NCBI RefSeq assembly: GCF_000504285.1
Contig: NZ_KI632511.1
Span: forward strand, 3,779,372 to 3,843,371
Length of the DNA: 64,000 bases
Reading direction: 5' to 3'
Origin: Actinospica robiniae DSM 44927
GTDB taxonomy: Bacteria > Actinomycetota > Actinomycetes > Streptomycetales > Catenulisporaceae
Part shown: in pieces, positions 1-9,200 of the stretch
Layout of the letters: every line of letters starts with the position of its first letter
Position numbering within the stretch: position 1 is the first letter of the stretch
The notes under the pieces: model-generated
What the model was told of the DNA's origin: nothing
The model's database searches: none
What the model saw: the letters and a program-made list of their open reading frames with translations, nothing else
Position numbers and translations under genes: made by a program

Positions 1-1870
1 CGGCCGGCGGCGGAGTCGAGACATCGGCGACGGGTGACTCAGGACTGACGACGGGCAGGCAGACGCGCCGCTCCCCCTCGGCACCGAGACGCGCGAGCCG
101 GTCGTGATCGCCGACGATCACACGGACACCGGCGCGGTCCAGGATCGCCGCCGTCACCGCGGGTGGGTCATCGGCATCGACGGCGACATACGCCGCCCCC
201 GCGCGGAGAATCCCCAGGACGGCAATGATCTCCTCCGCGGAACGGCGCACCGCGATGGCCACACAGTCGCCTTCCTTGACCCCGGCGGCGGCGAGCTGGG
301 CTGACTGGCTCGCGGCGGCATCGACGAGTCGGCGATAGCTGACGGTGCGGTTCGGGTCGGCATCGCGAATCGCGATCGCCTCCGGGCACCTGTCCGCGGC
401 TTCTTCGATCAGCTGCCACAGGCCGGTGGCGGACGTAGCGCCGACGACGGGACCCGACTGGAGTTCCTCCAGCCGACGCTGCTGGGCCTCGGTGATCGTC
501 GTGACGAGGGCCAACGGGCCGTCCGGGTTCGAGGCCATCTCGACCAGGGCGCGATCGAAGCTGCCGACGAGGTCCGTCGCCTGCTCGCAGGACAGGACCG
601 AGGTCGCGTACTCGAGTTCGAGCGTGGCATCCGCCCCCCACCCGAGCAGGGTGATCATCGCGTCGTAGGCCGTTCCCCCGGTGTGGCCGACCCGGACGTC
701 GAACGTGACGTCCCCCGCCTTGAGCACGGGCCGCACCACTTCGCTGCGGTCTCCGAAGGCGATCTGTGCCAGCGGGTTGCGAGACGGGTCTCCGCCTGCT
801 GACAAGGCCGCCACCAGGTCCTCGAACGGGACGCTGCCGAAAGCGAGCGCCTGCCGGGTCGCCCCGGCCGTCTGGCGCACATAGTCCGCGACGCTGCCGT
901 CCACCGGGATCTCGCACGCGACCGTGCCGAGCCCGGTGGGACCGCCGATCACCTGCATCGCGGCCGCGGAGGAACGTCCGATCGTGGGAACCCCGACGAT
1001 GAGGCGGCTGAGCGCTCCTCTGCGCGCGACCACCAGCGCCCAAGCGGCCAGCAGTACGGTGTTACGGCTCACCTTGAGGGAACTCGCGAGGCTGACACAC
1101 CCCGACTTGGCCTCGTCCGTCAGAGCGAACGGAAGCCGGAGGCCGCTGAAGGTCCGCGTCTCGGGACGTTCGAGGTCGGAGGCGATCTCCACGGCGGTGG
1201 GCCAGCCTGCGAGCATCTCCGCGCGTCGCGGCAGGCGGTCCCGGGACAGCGCGGCGTGCTCCGCCTCGGCGATGATCTCCATGCCGGGAACCGGATCGCC
1301 GTCGTGCTCGCCACCGTCGCTGTCGGCGACACCGGCACCGCGCTCGGCGGCGTACGCGGTGATGATCTCGTTCCACAGGAGTCCGACGCTCGCGCCGTCC
1401 AGGACGGTGTGGTGCGCCAGAATGGAAAGGAACAGCCGTTCCGGCCCCGCGTGGGTGAGCACGAACGCGACCGGCGGCCGGTCATACGGCCGGAGAAGCT
1501 GCGGCGCCGTCGGCGCGAGCAGCCGGTGCAGAACCTCGATCCGGTCCGCGTTCGGCGGCAGCGACGGCAGGTCCTGTTCGATGACGATCGGCTGCCAGGA
1601 CGACAGAACCCTGCAGCCGAGCTCGCCTGTGTCGGCGTCGCGGGTGAAGACGGTGCGCAGTGCGGTGTTGCGCCGGGTGGCCCGCGCCAGGACCGCCTTG
1701 AGCCGGGGAAGGTCGAGGCCGCCGGCGATCTCGGCGGTGACGAGCAGGTGGAACGGCGAGGGCTTCCCGGTCAACGGTCCTTCGACGGCGAGCATGCCCT
1801 CCTGCGCCCGGGTGACCCGGGTATGCCAATCCAATGATTCGGCGACGCCGATTCCCGCCGGCCTGTTCAT
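1..1870 (-). CDS. Nonribosomal peptide synthetase, C-A N-terminal part (runs off the left edge)
   Basis: Partial: about 620 N-terminal residues are present and the open frame continues past position 1. The first ~450 residues are a condensation domain with the active-site motif HHTVLDG (first His about residue 153, coding near 1414). From about residue 465 an adenylation domain begins, recognisable by the core stretch LRAGAAYVAVD near 190-220. The domain order is therefore C-A at the N-terminus, so this protein is either not the initiating module or carries a starter C domain that acylates the first amino acid. The ATG lies in an ATGA overlap with the P450 stop, so the two are translationally coupled. 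The substrate-defining part of the A domain is outside the window. Confidence 0.9.
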   Translation of the reverse strand, partial: MNRPAGIGVAESLDWHTRVTRAQEGMLAVEGPLTGKPSPFHLLVTAEIAGGLDLPRLKAVLARATRRNTALRTVFTRDADTGELGCRVLSSWQPIVIEQDLPSLPPNADRIEVLHRLLAPTAPQLLRPYDRPPVAFVLTHAGPERLFLSILAHHTVLDGASVGLLWNEIITAYAAERGAGVADSDGGEHDGDPVPGMEIIAEAEHAALSRDRLPRRAEMLAGWPTAVEIASDLERPETRTFSGLRLPFALTDEAKSGCVSLASSLKVSRNTVLLAAWALVVARRGALSRLIVGVPTIGRSSAAAMQVIGGPTGLGTVACEIPVDGSVADYVRQTAGATRQALAFGSVPFEDLVAALSAGGDPSRNPLAQIAFGDRSEVVRPVLKAGDVTFDVRVGHTGGTAYDAMITLLGWGADATLELEYATSVLSCEQATDLVGSFDRALVEMASNPDGPLALVTTITEAQQRRLEELQSGPVVGATSATGLWQLIEEAADRCPEAIAIRDADPNRTVSYRRLVDAAASQSAQLAAAGVKEGDCVAIAVRRSAEEIIAVLGILRAGAAYVAVDADDPPAVTAAILDRAGVRVIVGDHDRLARLGAEGERRVCLPVVSPESPVADVSTPPPA

Positions 1871-3132
1871 CTGCTCTCCTCGTACGTCCGCAGGCCGACC
1901 TCGTCCGGGGTGAACCGGACCGGCAGGCTGCTCAGGCCGGTCAGGAAGTTCGAGTGGAAATGCGTGACCGGGCCGGTGACCTCGAACCGCGTCGTGAAGG
2001 TGCGCAGCGCGGCCAACAGGGCGCTCACTTCGGTCCGCGCGAGGAAGGCGCCGAGGCAGAAATGCGGCCCGTAGCCGAAGGCGAGGTGCTTGTTCGGCGT
2101 GCGTCCCAGATCGAACTTGTCGGGCTCGGGGAAGACGGCCTCGTCACGGTTGGCCGAGGTGTGCCACACCGTGACGACCTCGCCGGGCTGGATCTCCTGA
2201 CCGTTCAGGGTGACGCGCTCCACGGCGGTCCGGCCGAAGTGCATGGTGGGCGTGGCCCAGCGCAGGGCCTCGTCGCAGGCCGTGTCGAGGCCGACGCGGC
2301 CCTCCCGGAGGTTCTCCCACTGCTCCTGGTCGTGGGCGAGGGTGTAGACCGCGTCGTTCATGGTCAGCCGGCTGGTCTCCTCGCCGCCGAGGATGAGGCT
2401 GTAGCAGTTGAGCACGATCTCGTCCCGGGCCAGCGGCTTGCCGTCGATCAGGGCGTTCGTCAGGATACTGATGACGTCCTCGGAGTCCTTCCCCCGGCGC
2501 TGCGTCATCAGGTCCGCGAAGTAGAGCAGGATGTCGCTGCGAGCCGTCCACGCGTCTTCCTCGGGCTGGTCCGCGTCGTCCGAACTGAGCGCGGACCTGG
2601 TCCTGGACAGCAGGAACTCGCGGTCGCACTCGGGGACCCCGAGGAGGTCGGAGATCGTGGTGATCGGGACGAACTCCGAGACCTCGGTCGCGAAGTCCCC
2701 CTCCCCCCGGCGCACCGCGTCGGCGACCAGGCGGTGGGTGTTCTCCCGCACGCGCTCGGTGACTGCGGCCATGGCTCGCGGCGAGAACGCCTTCAGGAGC
2801 ACGTTGCGCACGTCGCGATGGCGCGGCCCGTCGGTCACCGCCAACATCCGGCCGCTCGCGGAGTCCTCCCCGGCGAGCAGCGTGACGAGCACGTTTCCCT
2901 TCTCCGAGGTGTAGTTCTGGTTGTCGCGGTACACCGTCATCGCGTCGGCGTACCGGCTCACCACCCAGAAGCCGGGGCGGCCGGCGGCCTCGGGATGCCA
3001 GTACACCGGGTTCTCCCGGCGCAGCCGGCGCCAGTAGTCGCCCAGATCGGCTCCGGCGAAGGTCTCCGGATCCGTCAGGTCGACCTCCTCGACGAGTTGG
3101 CGGCCCCGTTCGAGGGCCAGATCGGTAACCAC
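1867..3132 (-). CDS. Cytochrome P450
   Basis: A 421-aa soluble bacterial P450 of normal length. The haem-binding loop FGYGPHFCLG is present with Cys at about residue 359; the I-helix has GGEETS in place of the usual AGxDT, and the K-helix ExxR is seen as EALR. The GTG at 3132 is preferred over upstream in-frame starts because a GGAGG lies 8 bases before it. The stop overlaps the ATG of the NRPS, so it probably oxidises the peptide or an amino-acid precursor of that pathway. The substrate cannot be told from sequence. It is divergent from the MFS exporter across a ~200-bp shared promoter region. Confidence 0.93.
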   Translation of the reverse strand: MVTDLALERGRQLVEEVDLTDPETFAGADLGDYWRRLRRENPVYWHPEAAGRPGFWVVSRYADAMTVYRDNQNYTSEKGNVLVTLLAGEDSASGRMLAVTDGPRHRDVRNVLLKAFSPRAMAAVTERVRENTHRLVADAVRRGEGDFATEVSEFVPITTISDLLGVPECDREFLLSRTRSALSSDDADQPEEDAWTARSDILLYFADLMTQRRGKDSEDVISILTNALIDGKPLARDEIVLNCYSLILGGEETSRLTMNDAVYTLAHDQEQWENLREGRVGLDTACDEALRWATPTMHFGRTAVERVTLNGQEIQPGEVVTVWHTSANRDEAVFPEPDKFDLGRTPNKHLAFGYGPHFCLGAFLARTEVSALLAALRTFTTRFEVTGPVTHFHSNFLTGLSSLPVRFTPDEVGLRTYEESR

Positions 3133-3339
3133 GAATACAACCTCCGCTGCAAGTCGTGCGGACGGCACGACGTCGGGACCGGGACTGTCTCGATTGGACG
3201 CCGTCCGCCCCGCTCCCCGCCAGGCATCGGATCGGCAACTCCCGGTGCCGCCGAACTGCCTGGTCCCTGCCTGTTCGACGCCGTCGCGCCGTAGAACACT
3301 GAAAAAGGCCCCCCATTTTCCGAATTACGGAGACCGACC

Positions 3340-4590
3340 GTGTCCGACACATCATCGACGGCGGACCTCCGCCCTTCGCTCTGGCGCGACACCGACTACG
3401 TGGGATGGTGGACCGGAAACACGCTCTCCGCCCTGGGGACGAGCGTCTCGGCCATCGCCTTCCCGCTCCTCGTCCTGGGCATCACGGGATCGGTCACGAA
3501 AGCCGGCCTCATCGGCTCGGCGAATCTGATCGGCATACTCGTCACCACACTCTGGGGCGGGGCGCTGGCCGACCGGGCCTCCCGGCGCGCGATCCTGATC
3601 ACCGGCCCGCTGGTGCAGGCAGCGGTACTGGCGGCCGTCGCGATCCTCGTCCACGGCGGCCGGACCCACCTGACGCTGCTGGTCCTCGCCGCGCTGGCGA
3701 GCGGCCTGTGCTCGGGAGTCGTCCTCGGAGCGAGCACACCGGCGCTGCGTCGCATCGTTCCCGGAGACCAGCTGGCGACCGCGAACGGCCAGGCGATGGC
3801 CCGCGACATGGGCGCCCAGCTACTCGGCTCCCCGCTCGGCGGCATCCTGTTCGCCGCCGCCCGCTGGCTTCCGTTCGGCGCCGACGCGCTCTCCTTCGTC
3901 TTCGCGGCGCTCGGCGCGCTGAACATCCGCAAGCCGCTCGGCCCGGACCGGTCGCAGGAGCCGAAGACCACGATGACCAAGGACGTCGCCGAGGGCATCA
4001 GGTTCGTGCGGAACCAGCCGTTCCTCCGCTTCGTCGTGGTCATGGCGTCCGTCATGAACATGCTCGCCCAGGCGTTCCTGCTGCTCCTGATCGCCCTGGT
4101 CCGCTACCGCGGGGGCAGTTCGAGCGCCGTCGGCGTGGTCACCGCCATGACGGTGGCCGGCGCGCTGGCGGGATCGTTCTTCGCCCCGGCACTGGCCCGC
4201 CGTGTGAAAGCCAGGCTCCTGCTGTGCGCCGCGGTCTGGTCGTTCACGGTAGGGGTCGCGCTCATCGCCGTCGTGCCGGCGGTCTGGCAGATGGCCGTGG
4301 TCGTGTGCCTCGCCCAGGTGGCCATGGTGCCGGTCAACGTGGTCCTCCAGACCTACGTCATGCAGACCGTCCCCGACCAACTCCTCGGCCGCGTAGCCGC
4401 GGTAAACCGCTTCGGCGCCTACGCCCTGGAGTGGCTGGGCCCGCTGCTCGCCGGCGCCCTCGCCGCCCTGTTCGGCGTGTCGGGCGGCATGATGGCGCTG
4501 CTCATCGTGCTGATACCCCTCGCCGTCGCCCTGATGGTGTCCCGCTCGCTCGACGTGCTGGACGAGCCGGTCGCCGCATTCGCCCAGTAG
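3340..4590 (+). CDS. MFS transporter, EntS-like exporter
   Basis: A 416-aa membrane protein with about 12 hydrophobic segments. The N-terminus (LWRDTDYVGWWTGNTLSALG) and the loop LADRASRRAILITGP between segments 2 and 3 are typical of the EntS/macrolide-efflux branch of the major facilitator superfamily. Starts at GTG with a GGAG seven bases upstream. Position beside the NRPS and P450 suggests export of the peptide product or self-resistance; this is inferred from context only. A strong hairpin follows the stop. Confidence 0.88.
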   Translation: MSDTSSTADLRPSLWRDTDYVGWWTGNTLSALGTSVSAIAFPLLVLGITGSVTKAGLIGSANLIGILVTTLWGGALADRASRRAILITGPLVQAAVLAAVAILVHGGRTHLTLLVLAALASGLCSGVVLGASTPALRRIVPGDQLATANGQAMARDMGAQLLGSPLGGILFAAARWLPFGADALSFVFAALGALNIRKPLGPDRSQEPKTTMTKDVAEGIRFVRNQPFLRFVVVMASVMNMLAQAFLLLLIALVRYRGGSSSAVGVVTAMTVAGALAGSFFAPALARRVKARLLLCAAVWSFTVGVALIAVVPAVWQMAVVVCLAQVAMVPVNVVLQTYVMQTVPDQLLGRVAAVNRFGAYALEWLGPLLAGALAALFGVSGGMMALLIVLIPLAVALMVSRSLDVLDEPVAAFAQ

Positions 4591-4597
4591 TCGGAGC

Positions 4598-4646
4598 GGC
4601 GCCTGGTCGGCGATCCACCGGAACGCCTGTCTTCCGACCAGGCGCC
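4598..4646 (+). terminator. Hairpin terminator after the MFS gene
   Basis: Perfect 13-bp inverted repeat, GGCGCCTGGTCGG at 4598-4610 and its complement at 4634-4646, with a 23-base loop. It starts 7 bases after the MFS stop. There is no U-tract, as is common in high-GC actinobacteria. Confidence 0.7.
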
Positions 4647-4813
4647 ATGGAAGCCACAGACTCCTCAAGCATTGCCCGACGCCACAGGACCATCAACTGA
4701 TCGCCGCGTCAGACGGCGCTCGTCAGCGAAAAGCCCGCCCGCCACGCCGCGCCGGCGCTAGATTCGTAACAGGAGCCACCTGTCGCAGAGTGCTGCCGAG
4801 AGCGAGGACCTCT

Positions 4814-6220
4814 ATGCCCGCCGCCGCACCGACGTGTGCCGACGCCGTCATGGTCCTGCCGGGAATCATGGGCAGCGAACTGGTGGAGGTGGAGACTGGA
4901 CGCGTGCTGTGGGGGCTGGCCGACCCCGGCTGGTACGTCCGTGCCTGGACGACGGGCGGTTCACTCTCCGCGTTGCGGCCTACACCGGAAGAGCTCGAGG
5001 GCCACGGCAGCCGCATCGCCGCGACGCGGCTGTTGCGGTTCCCGGCGTTCGCGCCCATCCTGCGCGGAGCCGAGCCGTACACCAAGCTCGTTGACGCCCT
5101 GGGACGCGTCGCCGCGCATCCGGCCGCAGTCGCCACGTTCCCGTACGACTGGCGCCTGCCCGTGTCGGTCAATGCGCGGCTGCTCGCCGAGGCGGCGCAG
5201 ATGCACCTGGCTGCGTGGCGCGCCCATCCGGCCTGCCGCGCGGACGAGGTGCGGCTCGTGCTCGTCGCGCACTCCATGGGCGGCCTGATCGCGCGTCACT
5301 TCACCGACGAACTCGGCGGCGGAGAACTCGTTCGCACCGTCGTCACCCTCGGCACGCCGTTCTTCGGATCCGTCAAGGTGCTGAGCATGTGGAATTCCGG
5401 ACGCGGCGGACCGGTTCCGTTGCCGCATCGGCGCCTGCGCGATCTGGCCGCGTCGCTGCCGTCCGTGCACGATCTGCTTCCGACGTACCGCTGCGTGGAC
5501 GAGGGCGGCGACCGGCCGGCCCGACGGCTCACCCGCGCGGACGTCGCCGCGGCGGGCGGCGATGCCGAGCTGGCGGGTGCGGCGCTCGAACGGCGGCCCG
5601 AGCGGGCGCCCGGGCTCGGCCCGTCCACCCGTATGGTCGTCGGAGTCAGCCAGCCCACCGGCCAAAGCGTCAGCTTGCGCGACGGTGTGGTGACCGAGCA
5701 CCGGCACATCTGCCAGGACACCGCCGACGGCGGTGTGCGACGGGTGGACCGGGGCGGAGATTCGACTGTGCTCCGTGAAGCGGCCGCGCTTCCCGGCATC
5801 GAACCCGTCTACTTCGCGCAGTCGCACGGCGGACTGCCCGGCGCCGACGAGGTCGTGGAGTACGTGCGCGCCGTCCTGACAGAGCAACCGCTGGGTCCGC
5901 CTCTCGGGGCGGTGGAACTCGGGCTGGATGTGCCCGATGTGGCCGTCGCCGGACAGCCGTTCCCCGTGACGGTCCACCTCAGCACGGATCCGGCCGAGCT
6001 CGGGAGCTCGTCGGCGACGGTGCGCTGCCGTGTCGTGTCGGGAGCCGCGAACACTCCGGTGGCGCGCCCGCTGCTGCGGCGATCCGGCGCCGCGACGCTC
6101 ACCGGGACCGTGCTCGTGGACCGGCCGGGGGTCTATGCCCTCGAAGTCAAGGCGGGCGGCGGGTCCGCGGTGCGTCAGCTGGTCCTCGTGGTGCCGGCCT
6201 CCGATACCGACGACCGCTGA
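4814..6220 (+). CDS. LCAT/PDAT-like alpha/beta-hydrolase (lipase or acyltransferase)
   Basis: 468 aa. The N-terminus has the lecithin:cholesterol acyltransferase signature VLPGIMGSEL, then FPYDWR and the nucleophile elbow VAHSMGG (Ser about 154). The likely acid is Asp about 316 in GGDSTV and the base His about 338 in QSHGG, giving a complete triad. No signal peptide is seen, so it probably acts in the cytoplasm. The last ~100 residues (from VPDVAVAGQPFPVTVH) look like an immunoglobulin-type beta-sandwich. Start at ATG 4814 is chosen for the GAGGA before it; an ATG eight codons upstream is possible. Only 9 bases separate it from the caspase/NTPase/WD40 gene, so the two are probably co-translated and the lipase may be the effector or target of its partner. 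Confidence 0.82.
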   Translation: MPAAAPTCADAVMVLPGIMGSELVEVETGRVLWGLADPGWYVRAWTTGGSLSALRPTPEELEGHGSRIAATRLLRFPAFAPILRGAEPYTKLVDALGRVAAHPAAVATFPYDWRLPVSVNARLLAEAAQMHLAAWRAHPACRADEVRLVLVAHSMGGLIARHFTDELGGGELVRTVVTLGTPFFGSVKVLSMWNSGRGGPVPLPHRRLRDLAASLPSVHDLLPTYRCVDEGGDRPARRLTRADVAAAGGDAELAGAALERRPERAPGLGPSTRMVVGVSQPTGQSVSLRDGVVTEHRHICQDTADGGVRRVDRGGDSTVLREAAALPGIEPVYFAQSHGGLPGADEVVEYVRAVLTEQPLGPPLGAVELGLDVPDVAVAGQPFPVTVHLSTDPAELGSSSATVRCRVVSGAANTPVARPLLRRSGAATLTGTVLVDRPGVYALEVKAGGGSAVRQLVLVVPASDTDDR

Positions 6221-6229
6221 GATCGCCCG

Positions 6230-9200
6230 ATGCAGGAGGGCGACGCAGCGTTCGATGTCGTGCCGATTCCCATCGGGGAGTACGCACATCACGAGAGCGT
6301 GCCGGCCGACGAGGAAGCGGCCGGGGTGCTCGAGCTGTTGGGCCGGCTCGGCGGTCGTGGCCTGCCCTGGCCGATCGATGCGGCCGAGCGGCACCAGACC
6401 AGCGTCGCCGAGCGGCTCGCCGCGTGGTCTTCGTTCGAGGGATACGGCCTGCGCGCTTGCCGCAGCTCGGTGCTGTACTGGGTCGGCCATGGTGCCTCCG
6501 ATGGAGACGACGCTTGGCTGGCTACGTTTCGCACGACCGCTCGGATGGGCGGCACGGCCATGCGGCCGGACGCGCTGGCCGACCACATCATGGAGGAATG
6601 GCGCTCGCGCGCCGAAGCCTGGGCCGGGCAAGACGATCCGGACGCCGAGCACCATCCGGACGCCGACCACGACGCGGACGGTGAGCCGTGGGCCTTGGTC
6701 GTCATCGAAGCCTGCGGCGCCGCGCGTTTCGTCGAACGCCTCGGCGCCGCGCTTTTCACCCGTCCCGATCCGCCACGCCGACTCGCCCTGATCGGTATCG
6801 GCGGCTACGGCACCGCGTTCCTCGGCGAGTTCCGCACGGCACTCCGCCTGACCGTGGAGTCCTACACGGACAACGACGAGAGCATCCGGTTGCGCGATCT
6901 CATCGGCCGGCTCCAGGAACGCCTGCCGTCGAGCACGGTCATCGAGTTCCCCGAGCTCCACCGCGCTCGGCCGATCCGCCATAACAGGGTATTGGCCTCG
7001 GTCGCGGCGCCGCTCGACGTCTACCAGCAGCTGCGGGCCTTCGTGGCCGCGCTGCCGGCGGACCAGCGCGGACACTTCATCCCGAGTGCGCTCGGGGCCG
7101 AGCAAGGGGAATTGGCCTGGTACTTCGTGGGGCGCAAGGCCGAGCTCGACACGATCGCCGCGTGGCTGAACGGGGCCGCGCAGGGAATGTTCGTGGTCAC
7201 CGGGCCGCCCGGGGTGGGTAAATCGGCTCTGCTCGGCAACCTCGTCCTTCAGTCCGACTACGAACTGCGAACCCTGATAAGCCGCGCCGCCCAGGAGTCC
7301 GGCGGACCGGCTCCGGCGACCGCCAACGTACTCGCCGCGGGCACTTTCGACGCGGTGGTCCATCTGACCGGGCTGACCGTCGCAGGCGTCGTAGACCGGA
7401 TCGCCACGGCCGTCGGCGAGCCGTCGGCTTCGGTCAGCACTGATCCCCGCGAAGCGGCCGAGCGACTCATCCGGCGGCTGCAGGAGCGATCGGCGCAGGT
7501 GGGCGGCTCGGGCGGCGGAGGGCCGCGACCGCTGACGGTTCTGGTCGACGCGCTGGACGAGGCCCAGGAGCCGCTGGCGGTCGCCGCGTCTCTGCTGCGT
7601 CCGCTCGCGGCGGTGCCGGGCTGCCGGGTCGTGGTCGGCACCCGGGCGTCGACCCGAGAGGGCCCGGACCGGCCGGCGCCGCCGGACCAGGACCTGCTCG
7701 ACGCGCTCGGGACGTCGGCGCGGACACCCGTGCTCGACGTCTCCCAGGATCCGGACTCCGTCGCCGACTTCGTCCGGCGCAGACTCTCCGCGGCACGCGA
7801 CCAGGCGAAGCTCGAGGTCTCCGACGACCGGATCGAACAGATCGCGGACCGAGTCCGGGTGAACGCGAGCTCGTTCCTCTTCGCCCGGTTGCTCATCCAT
7901 GAGATCACTGCCCGCCCCGAGCTGGTGGAGCAGCGCAACTCCGATCGGCTGCTGGCCCTGTCGGACAGCTCGTATCTCGCGCTGTTCGCGGCCGCGGTCG
8001 ACCGGCTGACGGCCGGATCGCCGAAGGCCGCCGGGCTGCTGTCCGCGCTGGCGCTGTCCCAAGGACGCGGCCTGCCGCGCGCCGACCGCATCTGGGCGGC
8101 CGCGGGGGGAGCGCTCGGCGCAACCGTCGTCACCGAAGCAGACATCGATGTCCTGCTCGACAATGCGGCGCCCTACATCATGCTCGACGGCGAGGACGGC
8201 GGCAGCGTCTACCGGCTCGCGCACCGTACGTTTCAGGAGTACTTCGCCGCGACCCTGCCGGCGCCGGTCCCCTCGAACCCGCAAGACGCCCACGCCGCGA
8301 TCGCGACGGCGCTGGCGGCCCTGGCGCGAGCGTCACGTCCCCGGCAACCGGGCGCCTATATCGTCAGACATCTGACAGCGCATGTCGCCATCTCCGACGA
8401 GTGGCCGCTGCTGAGCCGAGACACGCGACTGCTCGATGCCCTCGACCCCGACGCGGTCGCGGCCGACATGCTGCGCGCGAAGTTCGGCGCGGCGCGGGTG
8501 TCCGACGAGGTGGCGGCGGTCCTCAGCGCCCGGCACCTGCTCCGGACCCTCCCGGTGGCGCAGCGCGCGCTGGTACGCGAGATCGCGCAGGCGCGACTGT
8601 CCGGCGACACGACGCGCGGCGCCGCTCTGCGTTGGGCTTGTCTGCGCAGCGAGCCGCTTCACCTGGTGATGACCGGTCACGTCGGAGCCGTGCTGGCGCT
8701 CGCCGTCGTTCCGCTGCCGGACGGCCGCACATTGCTCGCCAGCGCCGGAGCGGACGGCACGGTAAGGCTCTTCGACACCGCCACCGGCTGGTCCGTGGGC
8801 GAGCCGCTGACCGGGCACGCCGGCGCCGTCAGTGCCCTGGCACCGTTGAGCCCGGGATCGAACGGCGGCCGCGCCCATCTGGCCAGCGCGGGTGTGGACG
8901 GCACGATCAGGCTGTGGGACTGCGTCACCGGACGCCAGCTCGGCGCACCCCTGCGCGAGCACACCGCGGCCATCAGGACCCTCGTGACGGACGGCTCCTG
9001 GCTGGCCAGCGCCGACGATCACACCGTGCGGCTGTGGACGAACCCGGAACAGTACCGGGAAGGGCAGTCGGTCACCAGGGAGAGCGAGACCGTCGACGCG
9101 TTGGCGATGGTCCCGAACCTGGGCCGCGGCGTACTCGCCGCCGTGGTCGGCGGCAGACGGATCAAACTGTGGGAGCTCAGAACGCTTCGCCCGCACGGCG

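Noticed and set aside
1834-3294. A 486-codon plus-strand frame across the P450 gene.
   Set aside because: Antisense shadow; the minus strand has the haem-binding, ExxR and I-helix motifs.
4961-8293. A 1110-codon open frame antisense to the lipase and caspase/WD40 genes.
   Set aside because: It is a by-product of high third-position GC; the sequence is Arg/Gly/Gln-rich and shows no domain, while the plus strand has clear motifs.
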